From positions 1,489,624-1,553,623 of the forward strand of contig NZ_VOHB01000002.1 in assembly GCF_007859295.1 (NCBI RefSeq): 64,000 nt of DNA. The letters are read 5' to 3'. Below the pieces are notes generated by a model. The model made no database searches, was not told the DNA's origin, and worked only from the letters and a program-made list of their open reading frames with translations. Source of the stretch: Planococcus sp. CPCC 101016 (GTDB lineage Bacteria; Bacillota; Bacilli; Bacillales_A; Planococcaceae). The position numbers and the translations under genes were made by a program. Shown here piece by piece: positions 27,810 through 36,536 of the stretch (position 1 is its first letter; the number at the start of each line of letters is the position of its first letter).

Positions 27810-28758
27810 TGTAGTAGCCATTGTTGGGCCGACTGCGTCCGGCAAGACTGCATTAAGCCTTGAATTAGCCAGACGGTTGAACGGGGAGATCATCAATGGC
27901 GACTCAATGCAGATCTATCGTGATATGACGATCGGTACGGCAAAGATTTTACCAGAGGAAATGGACGGCATCCCACACCATCTATTGGATATCAAAGATC
28001 CGGAGGACAGCTTTTCAGTAGCGGAATACCAAAAGCTGGTCCGGGAAAAAATTGAGGAAATCCGCTTGCGCGGCAAGCTGCCGATACTTGTCGGAGGGAC
28101 TGGCTTATACATCCAGGCAGTGCTCTTCGATTATCGCTTTACTGAGGGGCCTGTTGACCACCGGTTGAGAGATAGCTTGAATGAGGAGCTGGAGAAACAC
28201 GGTTCCGAACACATGCATAAAAAACTGATGGAACTGGATCCCGAGTCTGATATCCACCCTAATAATACGCGCAGGGTCGTACGGGCAATTGAAATTCTGA
28301 TGAGCGGGCAGGAAAAAGGCGACCGAAGCCTTGCTTTATCACCGATGTACAATGAAGTCATCATCGGGTTGGATATTCCAAGGGATATTCTATACGAACG
28401 CATCAATGAACGTGTGGATGTGATGATGGAACGAGGATTAGTGGAAGAAGTCCAATCGCTGAGACAAAGAGGGATCAAGGACGCACAGTCTATACAGGCT
28501 ATTGGTTACAAAGAGATGTATAGCTATTTGGATGGACAGTGGACTTTGGAGGAAGCGGTTCAAAAACTTAAGCAGAACTCCCGAAAATACGCCAAAAGAC
28601 AATTTACGTATTTTAAAAATAAACTGCCAATCTTCTGGGTCAATGCATTGGCGGATACTGAAAAGAATCTCCAGGAAATAACCGCCTTCTTGCAGGAAAA
28701 TGACAGAAGCTGTCGAATTGATAGACTGACGGCAAATCAATCACAAGTAGAGAAATAG
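27802..28758 (+). CDS. miaA: tRNA dimethylallyltransferase MiaA
   Basis: 318 residues. Transfers a dimethylallyl group to A37 of tRNAs reading UNN codons, making the substrate of MiaB. P-loop GPTASGKT is at residues 9-16, with [17 protein letters not shown] (DMAPP/tRNA site), [10 protein letters not shown], and the RRVVRAIEI and QAIGYKE motifs all intact. The start ATG 27802 overlaps the upstream hydrolase gene; TTG 27781 is a less likely alternative. hfq follows after 10 bp. Confidence 0.95.
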   Translation: MIDVVAIVGPTASGKTALSLELARRLNGEIINGDSMQIYRDMTIGTAKILPEEMDGIPHHLLDIKDPEDSFSVAEYQKLVREKIEEIRLRGKLPILVGGTGLYIQAVLFDYRFTEGPVDHRLRDSLNEELEKHGSEHMHKKLMELDPESDIHPNNTRRVVRAIEILMSGQEKGDRSLALSPMYNEVIIGLDIPRDILYERINERVDVMMERGLVEEVQSLRQRGIKDAQSIQAIGYKEMYSYLDGQWTLEEAVQKLKQNSRKYAKRQFTYFKNKLPIFWVNALADTEKNLQEITAFLQENDRSCRIDRLTANQSQVEK

Positions 28759-28768
28759 GGGGATTCAC

Positions 28769-28993
28769 ATGAAACCGATCAATATTCAAGATGTCTATTT
28801 AAACCAGCTTCGCAAAAACAATATCTATGTTACGGTCTTTCTACTAAACGGATTTCAATTAAAAGGAACTATTAAATCTTATGATAACTTCACCGTACTT
28901 GTCGAAACCGAAGGCAAGCAGCAATTGATCTACAAGCACGCTATTTCAACATTTTCACCTGCCAAAGCTGTAGCAATTGAACACGAAGAATAA
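28769..28993 (+). CDS. hfq: RNA-binding protein Hfq
   Basis: 74 residues, the typical short Gram-positive Hfq without a long tail. The Sm1 motif ([18 protein letters not shown]) and Sm2 signature YKHAISTF are both present. Forms hexameric rings that bind small RNAs and mRNAs, although its role in Bacilli is modest. Ribosome site AGGGGG; immediately downstream of miaA as in most bacteria, with a strong terminator after it. Confidence 0.96.
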   Translation: MKPINIQDVYLNQLRKNNIYVTVFLLNGFQLKGTIKSYDNFTVLVETEGKQQLIYKHAISTFSPAKAVAIEHEE

Positions 28994-29001
28994 GCTGCAT
29001 T

Positions 29002-29029
29002 CCGGACTGCTGAGGCAGTCCGGTTTTTT
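29002..29029 (+). terminator. hfq terminator
   Basis: CCGGACTGC (29002-29010) / GCAGTCCGG (29015-29023), loop TGAG, six T. Confidence 0.92.
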
Positions 29030-29108
29030 CATGCTTCTTTATTGACAGTGGGCTTCCGGGAGTATAGCATTTTGACATGTATAGGATTTAAATTCAGGAG
29101 GCGTAACC

Positions 29109-29408
29109 ATGAAAACAATCACAGCAGATGAGTTGCAACAACGAGTGGAAGCTGGAGAAGAATTAAACATCATCGACGTCCGTGAATTGGACGAAGTAGC
29201 TGTAGGAATGATTCCAGGTGCCCAGCACATTCCTCTTGGGGAAGTAGAAGAACGGGCAGGAGAACTAGAGGCTGGAAAAGAATACTATATGGTCTGCCGG
29301 GCAGGACGCCGGAGCGAGATGGCTTGTAGTATTTTAGAATCAAACAATATTGACACCGTCAATGTAGAAGGCGGCATGATGGCGTGGAACGGTGAAACAA
29401 TCGCTTAA
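29109..29408 (+). CDS. Single-domain rhodanese-like protein
   Basis: 99-residue sulfurtransferase domain of the YtwF/GlpE type. The active-site loop CRAGRRS (~residues 59-65) contains the persulfide-forming Cys and the CxxGxR(S/A) pattern; an N-terminal IDVRELDE motif and C-terminal NVEGGMMAW complete the fold. Cytoplasmic; sulfur donor and acceptor unknown. A TTGACA at 29042-29047 with a weak -10 (TAGCAT, N17) may be its promoter. Ribosome site AGGAGG. Confidence 0.88.
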   Translation: MKTITADELQQRVEAGEELNIIDVRELDEVAVGMIPGAQHIPLGEVEERAGELEAGKEYYMVCRAGRRSEMACSILESNNIDTVNVEGGMMAWNGETIA

Positions 29409-29420
29409 TGAAGCGCAATA

Positions 29421-29457
29421 AAACAGACCACCCAATTTTTGTCTGGGTGGTCTGTTT
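29421..29457. terminator. Bidirectional terminator
   Basis: Perfect 14-bp arms AAACAGACCACCCA (29421-29434) and TGGGTGGTCTGTTT (29444-29457) between the rhodanese gene (plus) and the TRIC gene (minus), with T-runs on both strands. Confidence 0.9.
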
Positions 29458-30063
29458 TTATGATATTTGGATGGTGCGTGCCGGCAAGCGCCATTTAAAG
29501 GTGTAGGACAAAATTCGTAAAATGGTGATTAGGACGAATAGTGAATAAAGCATCAGATCAGAGCCGGCCAAACCGAAACTGATAAATAATCCGGCTAAGG
29601 CCGCCCAAACCGCATAAATTTCGGATTTTAACACAAGCGGTTTTCGACCGGCCAACAAATCACGGACGATTCCTCCGCCTGAACCTGTTAATACAGCTGC
29701 GACAACGACTGCAAAGAGCGGCAATTCAAGTTCAACAGCGTAGATGGCACCTTGAACAGCGAATGCCGATAACCCGATGGCGTCAAAGAAATAGCCCCAG
29801 CGATTCCAGTGGCCAAGCAATTTATGTGGAAATAGGAAAACGACTGTAATCGAGATGAGAGCAAGCTGCAACATGAATTCCTGTTCCCATAGCGCCGAAA
29901 CGGGCACGCCAATTAATAAATTTCGGATGGCACCACCGCCAAAGGCCGTGACGACACCGAGAAGATAAACGCCGAAAATATCATATTCTTCTTCCATGGC
30001 GACAATAGCTCCAGACACTGCAAAAGCAATCGTGCCGATGGCGCTTAATACTTCCCAAGCCAT
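29458..30063 (-). CDS. TRIC/YadS-family (UPF0126) membrane protein
   Basis: About 201 residues with seven predicted transmembrane helices and two homologous halves, each starting with a Gly-rich kink (GVVTAFGGGAIRNLLIG and VLTGSGGGIVRDLLAG). That internal repeat is characteristic of the UPF0126 family, related to trimeric intracellular cation channels, and some members have been linked to glycine transport. The ATG at 30063 has AAGGGGG upstream; an ATG at 30084 lacks one. Confidence 0.85.
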   Translation of the reverse strand: MAWEVLSAIGTIAFAVSGAIVAMEEEYDIFGVYLLGVVTAFGGGAIRNLLIGVPVSALWEQEFMLQLALISITVVFLFPHKLLGHWNRWGYFFDAIGLSAFAVQGAIYAVELELPLFAVVVAAVLTGSGGGIVRDLLAGRKPLVLKSEIYAVWAALAGLFISFGLAGSDLMLYSLFVLITILRILSYTFKWRLPARTIQIS

Positions 30064-30171
30064 AGCCCTATTCCCCCTTAACATACAACTCTATGAATTG
30101 TATCAGAATTTGACGCTATTTCAAGTCATGCCGCATAATAGAAAGAGAAGTTCAAGAGAATGGAGAATTAC

Positions 30172-31404
30172 ATGTTTACAATGATTAGAACAATAGAAGA
30201 AATAATACAACAGCAGCTTCAAATGGCTGATGAAACTGCCTATGTAAATCAGAAAAAAGTTTTAGAGGCTTTCCATAGCCAGCGCGTCAGTGACCACCAT
30301 TTTAATCCTTCGACCGGCTATGGGTACGACGATGAAGGACGGGACACCCTTGAGCGTGTTTATGCCGATGTATTCAAAGCCGAAGCAGCTCTTGTCCGAC
30401 CACAGATCATTTCAGGAACCCATGCCATCACCATTTCCTTATTTGGCGTCTTACGGCCGGGAGATGAATTGCTGTATCTGACAGGCAAACCATACGATAC
30501 CTTGGATTCCATCGTCACTGGCGGCGAAAAAGACACGGGATCGCTGAAAGACTTCGGCATCAGCTATCAGCACGTGGATTTGGATAAGGAGAATAAAATC
30601 AGCTGGACAGCAGTTGAAAAAGCAATCAGTGGCAAGACGAAAGTGATTGCCATTCAACGGTCAAGAGGCTATGATACACGCCCTTCCTTTACGATAGAAG
30701 AAATCGGAGAAATGATTGCGTATATTCGCCGCCTGAAGCCGGAAGCAATTGTTTTTGTTGATAATTGCTATGGCGAATTTGTGGAAAAACAGGAGCCGAT
30801 TGAAGTTGGAGCCGATTTGATTGCAGGCTCCCTGATTAAAAATCCAGGCGGTGGACTGGCCAAAATCGGTGGCTATATTGCCGGAAGAAAGGATTTAATC
30901 GAAAAATGCGGTTATCGCATGACTTCACCGGGTATAGGAGGAGAGGCAGGAGCTTCGCTTAATGCGCTGCCTGATATGTACCAGGGATTTTTCATGGCTC
31001 CGCATATTGTCTCCCAAGCATTAAAAGGGGCGATTTTCACTTCTGCTTTATTGGAGCAGGCTGGAATGAAGACAACGCCTCATTGGAGTGACAAGCGGAC
31101 CGATTTGATTCAATCCGTGTCTTTTCAGACAGCAGAGCAAATGATCGCTTTTTGCCAAACCATTCAGGCGAGTTCGCCAGTGAATGCACAATTTGCTCCA
31201 GAACCTGCGTATATGCCAGGTTACGAAGACGATGTTATTATGGCAGCAGGGACATTTGTGCAAGGCTCCAGTATCGAGCTGACAGCTGATGGCCCGATTC
31301 GTCCGCCGTACACAGCATTTGTGCAGGGTGGCCTCACATATGAACATGTAAAAATTGCAGTATTGAACTCAGTAGATGCTTTAAAAAAAGTAAACTTAAT
31401 TTAA
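30172..31404 (+). CDS. ynbB: PLP-dependent lyase YnbB (cystathionine/methionine gamma-lyase-like)
   Basis: About 410 residues of the aluminium-resistance/methionine gamma-lyase-like family (fold-type I PLP enzyme). GSLIKNPGGGLAKIGGYI contains the probable Schiff-base Lys; upstream FVDNCYGEF binds the cofactor. In vivo reaction is not established. ATG 30172 is preferred, after GGAG at 30162-30165; ATG 30160 has a weaker site. Placed just ahead of glnR-glnA as in B. subtilis, but spoVK, which lies in this interval there, is missing. Confidence 0.85.
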   Translation: MFTMIRTIEEIIQQQLQMADETAYVNQKKVLEAFHSQRVSDHHFNPSTGYGYDDEGRDTLERVYADVFKAEAALVRPQIISGTHAITISLFGVLRPGDELLYLTGKPYDTLDSIVTGGEKDTGSLKDFGISYQHVDLDKENKISWTAVEKAISGKTKVIAIQRSRGYDTRPSFTIEEIGEMIAYIRRLKPEAIVFVDNCYGEFVEKQEPIEVGADLIAGSLIKNPGGGLAKIGGYIAGRKDLIEKCGYRMTSPGIGGEAGASLNALPDMYQGFFMAPHIVSQALKGAIFTSALLEQAGMKTTPHWSDKRTDLIQSVSFQTAEQMIAFCQTIQASSPVNAQFAPEPAYMPGYEDDVIMAAGTFVQGSSIELTADGPIRPPYTAFVQGGLTYEHVKIAVLNSVDALKKVNLI

Positions 31405-31409
31405 ATACA

Positions 31410-31443
31410 ATTTCCCGTATTTATATGATACGGGAAATTTTTA
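31410..31443 (+). terminator. ynbB terminator
   Basis: ATTTCCCGTAT (31410-31420) / ATACGGGAAAT (31428-31438) followed by T-rich sequence. Confidence 0.85.
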
Positions 31444-31494
31444 TGTCAGAAAACATAACATCTGTTTGACAAATTATCTGACATGGTTTATGCT
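31444..31494 (+). promoter_or_regulatory. glnRA promoter with GlnR-binding site
   Basis: An exact GlnR/TnrA consensus TGTNA-N7-TNACA is present: TGTCA (31444-31448), seven bases, TAACA (31456-31460). Five bases on is the sigma-A promoter TTGACA (31466-31471), N17, TATGCT (31489-31494). This is the arrangement expected for GlnR autorepression under nitrogen excess. Confidence 0.9.
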
Positions 31495-31529
31495 GTGAAA
31501 GTAGTAATTATTTGAAATGGGTGAATCTT

Positions 31530-31916
31530 ATGACGAACCGGGTGCGACGGACGATGCCGCTTCTTCCAATCAGCATAGTTATGCAGCTTACGGAATTGAC
31601 AGCGAGACAAATCCGTTATTATGAAGAGCACAAGTTGATTAGCCCTGCCCGCACAGAAGGCAACAAACGCATGTTTTCGTTAAATGACGTCGATACTTTG
31701 CTTGAAATCAAGGATTATCTGGATCAAGGGCTTAATATCGCCGGCATCAAGAAAATATACGATTTAAGAGAGACTCCTCAAAACGAAAAGGCAGAGCCAA
31801 AAAACTTGAGCGATGCCGAACTGCGAAAACTGCTTCATGAAGAATTGAAGCACCAAGCCCGGCCATTAGAAAAGGGCGGCTTTAGACAAGGTGGTTTATC
31901 CCGTTTCTTTAATTGA
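31530..31916 (+). CDS. glnR: MerR-type nitrogen regulator GlnR
   Basis: 128 residues. N-terminal winged helix of the MerR class (LTARQIRYYEEHKLISPARTEGNKRMF, ~residues 20-50), dimerisation helix, and a C-terminal tail (ending SRFFN) that in GlnR senses feedback-inhibited glutamine synthetase. ATG 31530 lies after TGGGTGAA; the TTG at 31512 would put the ribosome site inside the gene. Co-transcribed with glnA, 41 bp downstream, from a promoter with its own binding site. Confidence 0.95.
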   Translation: MTNRVRRTMPLLPISIVMQLTELTARQIRYYEEHKLISPARTEGNKRMFSLNDVDTLLEIKDYLDQGLNIAGIKKIYDLRETPQNEKAEPKNLSDAELRKLLHEELKHQARPLEKGGFRQGGLSRFFN

Positions 31917-31957
31917 GATGGGCTTACATACAACATTCATAGGAGAGTGAAGAGAAC

Positions 31958-33292
31958 ATGGGCAAGTATTCAAAAGAAGACATTCAACGATTAGTAAAAG
32001 AAGAGGACGTTAATTTCATCCGTCTGCAATTTACCGACATTCTTGGGGTCATTAAAAACGTTGAAATACCGACATCCCAATTGGACAAAGCACTCGATAA
32101 CAAAATGATGTTTGATGGATCATCTATCGATGGATTTGTGCGCATCGAAGAATCTGATATGTATTTATTCCCAGACCTTGATACGTGGGTAGTATTCCCT
32201 TGGATCACAGGAAAAGGAAAAGTAGCCCGTTTGATTTGTGATATTTACAGCCCGGACGGCACACCGTTCGCTGGAGATCCACGTGCAAACTTAAAACGTA
32301 TATTGAAAGAAATGGAAGAGCTCGGTTTCACTCATTTTAATCTTGGGCCAGAACCGGAATTCTTCTTGTTCAAACTTGATGAAAGAGGCGAACCATCTCT
32401 TGAATTGAATGACCACGGCGGTTACTTTGACTTGGCACCGATGGATCTTGGCGAAAACTGCCGACGCGACATCGTTCTTGAGCTGGAGGAAATGGGCTTT
32501 GAAATCGAAGCTTCTCACCACGAGGTAGCACCAGGGCAACACGAAATCGACTTCAAATACGCAGATGCGATTAAAGCATGTGACGATATCCAAACCTTTA
32601 AATTGGTTGTTAAAACAATTGCCCGTAAACACGGTCTTCATGCAACATTCATGCCGAAACCACTATTCGGTGTCAACGGTTCAGGAATGCATATGAATGT
32701 TTCCTTGTTTGATGGAGACCGCAATACATTCCTTGATGAAGACGGCGATTTGAAATTGAGTGAGACAGCTTACCAATTCATAGCTGGTATCATTGAACAT
32801 GCTAAAGGCTTTACTGCTGTAACAAACCCGCTTGTAAACTCGTACAAACGTCTAGTGCCAGGTTACGAAGCACCTTGTTACATCGCCTGGTCAGGCCAAA
32901 ACCGTAGCCCATTGATCCGTATTCCGGCATCACGCGGCTTGTCTACACGTGTTGAAGTGCGTTCAGTCGATCCAGCAGCTAATCCATACTTAGCAATGGC
33001 TGTTCTTTTAGGAGCAGGTCTTGACGGAATCAAGAGAAAATTGACTCCACCAAATGCAGTTGACCGCAACATCTATGCAATGAACAAAAGAGAGCGCGAA
33101 GCAGTCGGCATTGAAGACCTGCCAGGTACTTTGTATTCAGCTCTTGAGGAATTGCAGAATGATAAAGTCATGACTGAAGCATTGGGCGAACACATCTTGA
33201 ATAACTTCGTCGAAGCGAAAGAAATTGAGTGGGACATGTTCCGCACAAGCGTACACCCGTGGGAGCGCGAGCAATACTTGAAAATGTATTAA
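31958..33292 (+). CDS. glnA: Glutamine synthetase, type I
   Basis: 444 residues, the size of Gram-positive GSI-alpha enzymes (no adenylylation loop). Converts glutamate, ammonia and ATP to glutamine as a dodecamer. [10 protein letters not shown] near the N-terminus, [25 protein letters not shown] and [21 protein letters not shown]-type catalytic segments are intact. The feedback-inhibited enzyme acts as chaperone and co-repressor signal for GlnR in B. subtilis. Ribosome site AGGAGAGTG. Confidence 0.98.
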   Translation: MGKYSKEDIQRLVKEEDVNFIRLQFTDILGVIKNVEIPTSQLDKALDNKMMFDGSSIDGFVRIEESDMYLFPDLDTWVVFPWITGKGKVARLICDIYSPDGTPFAGDPRANLKRILKEMEELGFTHFNLGPEPEFFLFKLDERGEPSLELNDHGGYFDLAPMDLGENCRRDIVLELEEMGFEIEASHHEVAPGQHEIDFKYADAIKACDDIQTFKLVVKTIARKHGLHATFMPKPLFGVNGSGMHMNVSLFDGDRNTFLDEDGDLKLSETAYQFIAGIIEHAKGFTAVTNPLVNSYKRLVPGYEAPCYIAWSGQNRSPLIRIPASRGLSTRVEVRSVDPAANPYLAMAVLLGAGLDGIKRKLTPPNAVDRNIYAMNKREREAVGIEDLPGTLYSALEELQNDKVMTEALGEHILNNFVEAKEIEWDMFRTSVHPWEREQYLKMY

Positions 33293-33301
33293 GACAACTG
33301 A

Positions 33302-33339
33302 AAAACCGTTGGAGCTTTTTAGCTTCAACGGTTTTTTTC
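33302..33339 (+). terminator. glnA terminator
   Basis: AAAACCGTTG / CAACGGTTTT arms with an inner AGCT/AGCT pairing, followed by a T-run. Confidence 0.88.
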
Positions 33340-33372
33340 GGCTTCTATGCAAAGAATCGATAGGATCTGTAG

Positions 33373-34074
33373 TTATTGATTCTTTCGATCAAGATAATTC
33401 TGTATCACTTCTTGATCGGCTGTAGAAATGGTTTCCATTTTATTGATTGCTTCAATCACGGTAATTACTAATTCCTGTTGCGTCGGCTCTTTTTTGCTTG
33501 TGAAATAAGCTGAAATAGAGCTAGTAAACGTACCGATAATTCCTATTCCGATAATCATTAATAATACAGCTAAAAAACGGCCTATAGGAGTCGCGGGAGA
33601 AATGTCCCCATATCCGACTGTTGTCGTTGTAACAACTGCCCACCAAAGGGCATCTGAAAAGGTGTTAATATCCGGCTCCACCATAATAATTGGGATGGGT
33701 ACCAAGAACAAAAGCACGGTAGTAACAACCAATAGTTTATCAAGGCCATTGGTGCGAAGAACCTGGTAAACCGGCTTGGTATACCGGGATCCAATTCCTA
33801 ATAGACGGATAACCCGAAAGAAGCGCGCAAATCTGGCGGCTCTAAAAATGGAATCCAAAGGAAGGATGGCGATTAATTCCAGCGGGTGTGATTTGATATA
33901 TGCCCATTTATTTTTTGATAATATTAATCTTGTCATGAAATCAATTACAAATATTCCCCAGATCATCCAATCAAACAGTAGGAATTGCTGTCTGTAATCA
34001 GAAAAAGCCAGGAATAGCGATGTAATGATTAAACAAGCCATACCCATTTCGTAAAAAAAGATGCTTTTTTTCAT
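33373..34074 (-). CDS. Potassium/ion channel, voltage-sensor-like (6TM)
   Basis: About 233 residues. Selectivity filter TVGYGDISP is at about residue 150, between two pore helices. Four upstream hydrophobic segments include an Arg-rich S4-like helix (RAARFARFFRVIRLLGIGSRY), so this is a six-transmembrane Kv-like bacterial potassium channel rather than a 2TM type. A short charged tail follows the last helix (Glu/Gln/Ile-rich, possible coiled coil). ATG 34074 follows GGGGATTG; the ATG at 34086 lies in that site. Monocistronic; gating and role in this organism are unknown. Confidence 0.88.
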   Translation of the reverse strand: MKKSIFFYEMGMACLIITSLFLAFSDYRQQFLLFDWMIWGIFVIDFMTRLILSKNKWAYIKSHPLELIAILPLDSIFRAARFARFFRVIRLLGIGSRYTKPVYQVLRTNGLDKLLVVTTVLLFLVPIPIIMVEPDINTFSDALWWAVVTTTTVGYGDISPATPIGRFLAVLLMIIGIGIIGTFTSSISAYFTSKKEPTQQELVITVIEAINKMETISTADQEVIQNYLDRKNQ

Positions 34075-34086
34075 TTCAATCCCCAT

Positions 34087-34512
34087 TCTTTATTTTTAAA
34101 TCAATTACAATTTATTATTCCTAATTTCTCCAGTATACATAAAGCAAAGCTGCTTTTCCTTACTTAATCTAGTAAAACAAAGCAGGTGCCAGAAAGAATT
34201 ACATTTATATTGAAGGGGCAGAAGTTTAAAGCCGCCTCATTATTACAGTAAGCGGTAAAAATAGGTAAAAGATTATTTCGTATATGCCCATTTAATATGA
34301 AGATAAGGGATAGGCAGTTCTGATTTTTTCAAAAGAAATGGTAAAGTATTAAAACATCTCTTAGGAGGTGTTTGTTTTTGGTATGGCGATATTACTTATA
34401 AAAAAAGTGTGAACTTCTTAGGTTATGTAGAAGACTGAATCGTTGGTCTTAAATGCAAAACTTACGATGATAAATATCAGCATTGAGGATAAAAATTATC
34501 TGCAGGAAATGG
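34087..34512. other. Gene-poor stretch with possible degraded gene remnant
   Basis: No convincing intact gene. A good ribosome site AGGAGGTG at 34363-34370 precedes only a 9-codon frame (TTG 34372 to TAA). One frame over, an open stretch including GDITYKKSVNFLGYVED is cut by TGA at 34435-34437 and continues as IVGLKCKTYDDKYQH to another stop, which looks like a decayed short gene. I recognise no family. AAAGCA-AAGC-TGCTTT near 34142 forms a small hairpin. Confidence 0.3.
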
Positions 34513-34540
34513 TTTACAGCCAACTTTTTAAGGTTATAAT
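34513..34540 (+). promoter_or_regulatory. Promoter of the 62-residue orphan gene
   Basis: TTTACA (34513-34518), N16, TATAAT (34535-34540). Confidence 0.65.
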
Positions 34541-34624
34541 TAAGTGCAGCCAAGAAATTTAATAACTCATACTGAATTTTCCTTTGTATTAAACAAAAGG
34601 AGGATTTTGTGGGAGGGGATTAAA

Positions 34625-34813
34625 TTGAGGAAAATTCAAGGACTTTCAAATCTGGTCGATTATTTGGAATCAGTAGATTATCCACTGGCTGCAGAGCAGA
34701 TTACAGATTTAATGTCGAAAAGAAAGATTCCGCACCGCAAGGCCTATCAGGATATTGTGATTTTTAATTTAGATCACATCGACTGGTGGATTGCTGAGCA
34801 GCGGAAACGATGA
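34625..34813 (+). CDS. Small conserved-looking hypothetical protein (62 aa)
   Basis: TTG 34625 after the strong ribosome site GGAGGGGAT gives a 62-residue soluble protein: KIQGLSNLVDYLESVDYPL, a helical middle (AEQITDLMSKRKIPHRKAY) and a C-terminal FNLDHIDWWIAEQRKR. The two-helix pattern with a basic loop could be a small DNA- or protein-binding module, but no family is recognised. Own promoter and own terminator, so a single-gene unit. The longer open frame from 34544 lacks a start with a ribosome site. Confidence 0.7.
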   Translation: MRKIQGLSNLVDYLESVDYPLAAEQITDLMSKRKIPHRKAYQDIVIFNLDHIDWWIAEQRKR

Positions 34814-34844
34814 TGAATTAAAGAATATGCTTACTTAAAAGAGA

Positions 34845-34893
34845 GAGCCTTGAGTTGTTCTGCAAAGAACAATTATCAAGGTTCTTTCTTTTT
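34845..34893 (+). terminator. Terminator of the 62-aa gene
   Basis: CCTTGA...TTGTTC / GAACAA...TCAAGG two-part stem around TGCAAA, followed by TTCTTTCTTTTT. Confidence 0.75.
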
Positions 34894-34925
34894 ATTGGTA
34901 ACTTTATACACTTTTATCCGTCTAC

Positions 34926-34934
34926 TGTTATAAT
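34926..34934 (+). promoter_or_regulatory. Extended -10 promoter for the 143-aa gene
   Basis: TG-T-TATAAT at 34926-34934, about 25 bp before the start codon; no clear -35. Confidence 0.5.
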
Positions 34935-34959
34935 AATCTAAAAACGGGGGGGAATGGCG

Positions 34960-35391
34960 ATGCGCTTTCTAATGTCAATTATCATTTTCTTGATCTTTTT
35001 TTCATTTGCTGGAATTGGTGTATATATTGTAGGGCCGGATTTGTCGACGGATCGTTTGGTCGCAGAGGCAACTGAAAAATTGCGGAGCAATGGCCAAATG
35101 GAAAAAGTGGTGGAGTATGTAGAAAATGATCCTCAAATGCTTGAGTACATAGAAGAAGCCAGAGTGGCAGAAGAGGAAAGCCAGGCTTTGCCATTTCAAA
35201 CGACGGGTGACGCTGCGGGTACAGTGATCAAAAAGGTCGGAATTACAGATTTAGCAAAAATGAAATCGGGAGTAGAAGATGGCACGATGTCGGCTGAAGA
35301 AGTAATAAAAAAACTGGAAGAGGATTTAAATGAAGAAGAACTGCTGGCTCTTAAAGTGATCATCTATAAGGAAATGTACAAACAGCAATAA
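34960..35391 (+). CDS. Membrane-anchored hypothetical protein (143 aa)
   Basis: ATG 34960 lies seven bases after a G7 ribosome site. Residues 1-24 form a signal anchor (MSIIIFLIFFSFAGIGVYIV), then an acidic helical ectodomain rich in Glu/Lys/Val that includes EEARVAEEESQALPFQT and two amphipathic helices (DLAKMKSGVEDGTMSAEEVI; EEDLNEEELLALKVII). No cysteines, no lipobox, no recognised family. The organisation suggests an extracytoplasmic helical protein. Probably co-transcribed with the following 64-residue gene 62 bp downstream. Confidence 0.65.
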   Translation: MRFLMSIIIFLIFFSFAGIGVYIVGPDLSTDRLVAEATEKLRSNGQMEKVVEYVENDPQMLEYIEEARVAEEESQALPFQTTGDAAGTVIKKVGITDLAKMKSGVEDGTMSAEEVIKKLEEDLNEEELLALKVIIYKEMYKQQ

Positions 35392-35453
35392 TACTTAAGG
35401 TATGGTAGACTGATTCTCGAAGACAAAGCAAATAGATTGAAGGAGGCCATTGC

Positions 35454-35648
35454 ATGAAATCATTTCGAATAGAATTTAATTTTGATCAGGGAAATACGAT
35501 TATCCACAACGTCCAGGCCGTGGACAAGGAATCGGCATTGAGCAAAATTCCTTCCAATGGTACTTATGAAATTGCTGATATGGAAACAGGCAATATTTTT
35601 CGCATTACAATCAATTTAGTTAAATATATTAAAGTCAGCGAATTGTAG
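35454..35648 (+). CDS. Small hypothetical protein (64 aa)
   Basis: Strong ribosome site AAGGAGG precedes ATG 35454. The protein is beta-rich and soluble: MKSFRIEFNFDQGNTIIHNV, a short helix (KESALSKIPS) and two more strands ending YIKVSEL. The pattern resembles a small ferredoxin-like or PB1-like alpha/beta domain, but that is only a fold guess. No family recognised. A weak hairpin with T7 follows. Confidence 0.65.
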   Translation: MKSFRIEFNFDQGNTIIHNVQAVDKESALSKIPSNGTYEIADMETGNIFRITINLVKYIKVSEL

Positions 35649-35677
35649 AAGATTTCTTCTCAGTATGCTGTACTGGA

Positions 35678-35703
35678 GGTGCTGCTTGCGCAGCCCTTTT
35701 TTT
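35678..35703 (+). terminator. Weak terminator after the 64-aa gene
   Basis: GCTGC (35681-35685) / GCAGC (35690-35694) around TTGC, followed by seven T. Short stem. Confidence 0.5.
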
Positions 35704-35745
35704 AAGGCTTTTTTTAAGCGACCAATCTGACTGTGGAGGGATTTC

Positions 35746-36483
35746 ATGAAATTTGAAGGTGCAAGCGCGTATGAAGAAAAAGACTTTTTGGCGAACTTCT
35801 TGAAAAGAAGAAACCGGGCGGAGAGTCCGAATAATAGCATCGAGAAGCCGGTGATATACGACTTGCTGGGAGCCTTGCAAAACCAGCGCATATTGGATTT
35901 GGGATGTGGAGATGCATTGTTTGGAAAAGAACTTATAGAGTCAGGTGTGCTCTTTTACCACGGAGTGGAAGGATCTGAGCAAATGAGCAAACTGGCATCA
36001 GCAAATTTAGCGGGTCTTGAAGCCTTAATCACTGTGTCTTCGATGGAAGCATTTGATTTTCCTGTAGAAGAATATGATATTGTGACGTCCCGAATGGCTA
36101 TCCATTATCTTCCGGAAATCGATCAATTGTTACGTAATGTCCGCAACAGCTTAAAAGTTGGAGGGAAATTTGTTTTCAGTGTGCAGCACCCGCTGACTAC
36201 ATCCTCTTTTGCAAGTAAACAAGCGGGTGATAAAAGAAGCAATTGGCTTGTGGATGAATACTTTGAAGAAGGCGAACGGCAGGAACCCTGGATTGATAAA
36301 ATAGTAGTCAAGCATCACCGGACCATCGAAAGCTATTTCTCAGCACTGACGAAAGCAGGGTTTTCGGTGACAGGCCTTCAAGAAGGCATGCCAAAGCCGC
36401 AATACTTTGATGATGAAAAAGAATTCGTTAGGAGAAAAAGAATCCCGGTGATACTGGCATTCAGCTGTATTAAAAATGAATAA
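35746..36483 (+). CDS. Class I SAM-dependent methyltransferase
   Basis: 245 residues. Motif I ILDLGCGDALFGKE is at ~48-61, acidic motif II HGVEGSEQM at ~75, and motif IV-like YDIVTSRMAIHYLPEIDQLL follows, a Methyltransf_11/25 fold. FSVQHPLTTS suggests a UbiE/small-molecule class. Substrate unknown. Soluble, no membrane segments. Ribosome site GGAGGG. Ends at a bidirectional terminator shared with lexA. Confidence 0.85.
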   Translation: MKFEGASAYEEKDFLANFLKRRNRAESPNNSIEKPVIYDLLGALQNQRILDLGCGDALFGKELIESGVLFYHGVEGSEQMSKLASANLAGLEALITVSSMEAFDFPVEEYDIVTSRMAIHYLPEIDQLLRNVRNSLKVGGKFVFSVQHPLTTSSFASKQAGDKRSNWLVDEYFEEGERQEPWIDKIVVKHHRTIESYFSALTKAGFSVTGLQEGMPKPQYFDDEKEFVRRKRIPVILAFSCIKNE

Positions 36484-36500
36484 GCTGTAATTTTTACAAA

Positions 36501-36534
36501 AAAAACACCGGGGAGAATTTTCCCCGGTGTTTTT
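36501..36534. terminator. Bidirectional terminator (methyltransferase / lexA)
   Basis: Perfect 14-bp arms AAAAACACCGGGGA and TCCCCGGTGTTTTT with a short loop; A-run and T-run flank both sides. Confidence 0.92.
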
Positions 36535-36536
36535 GC

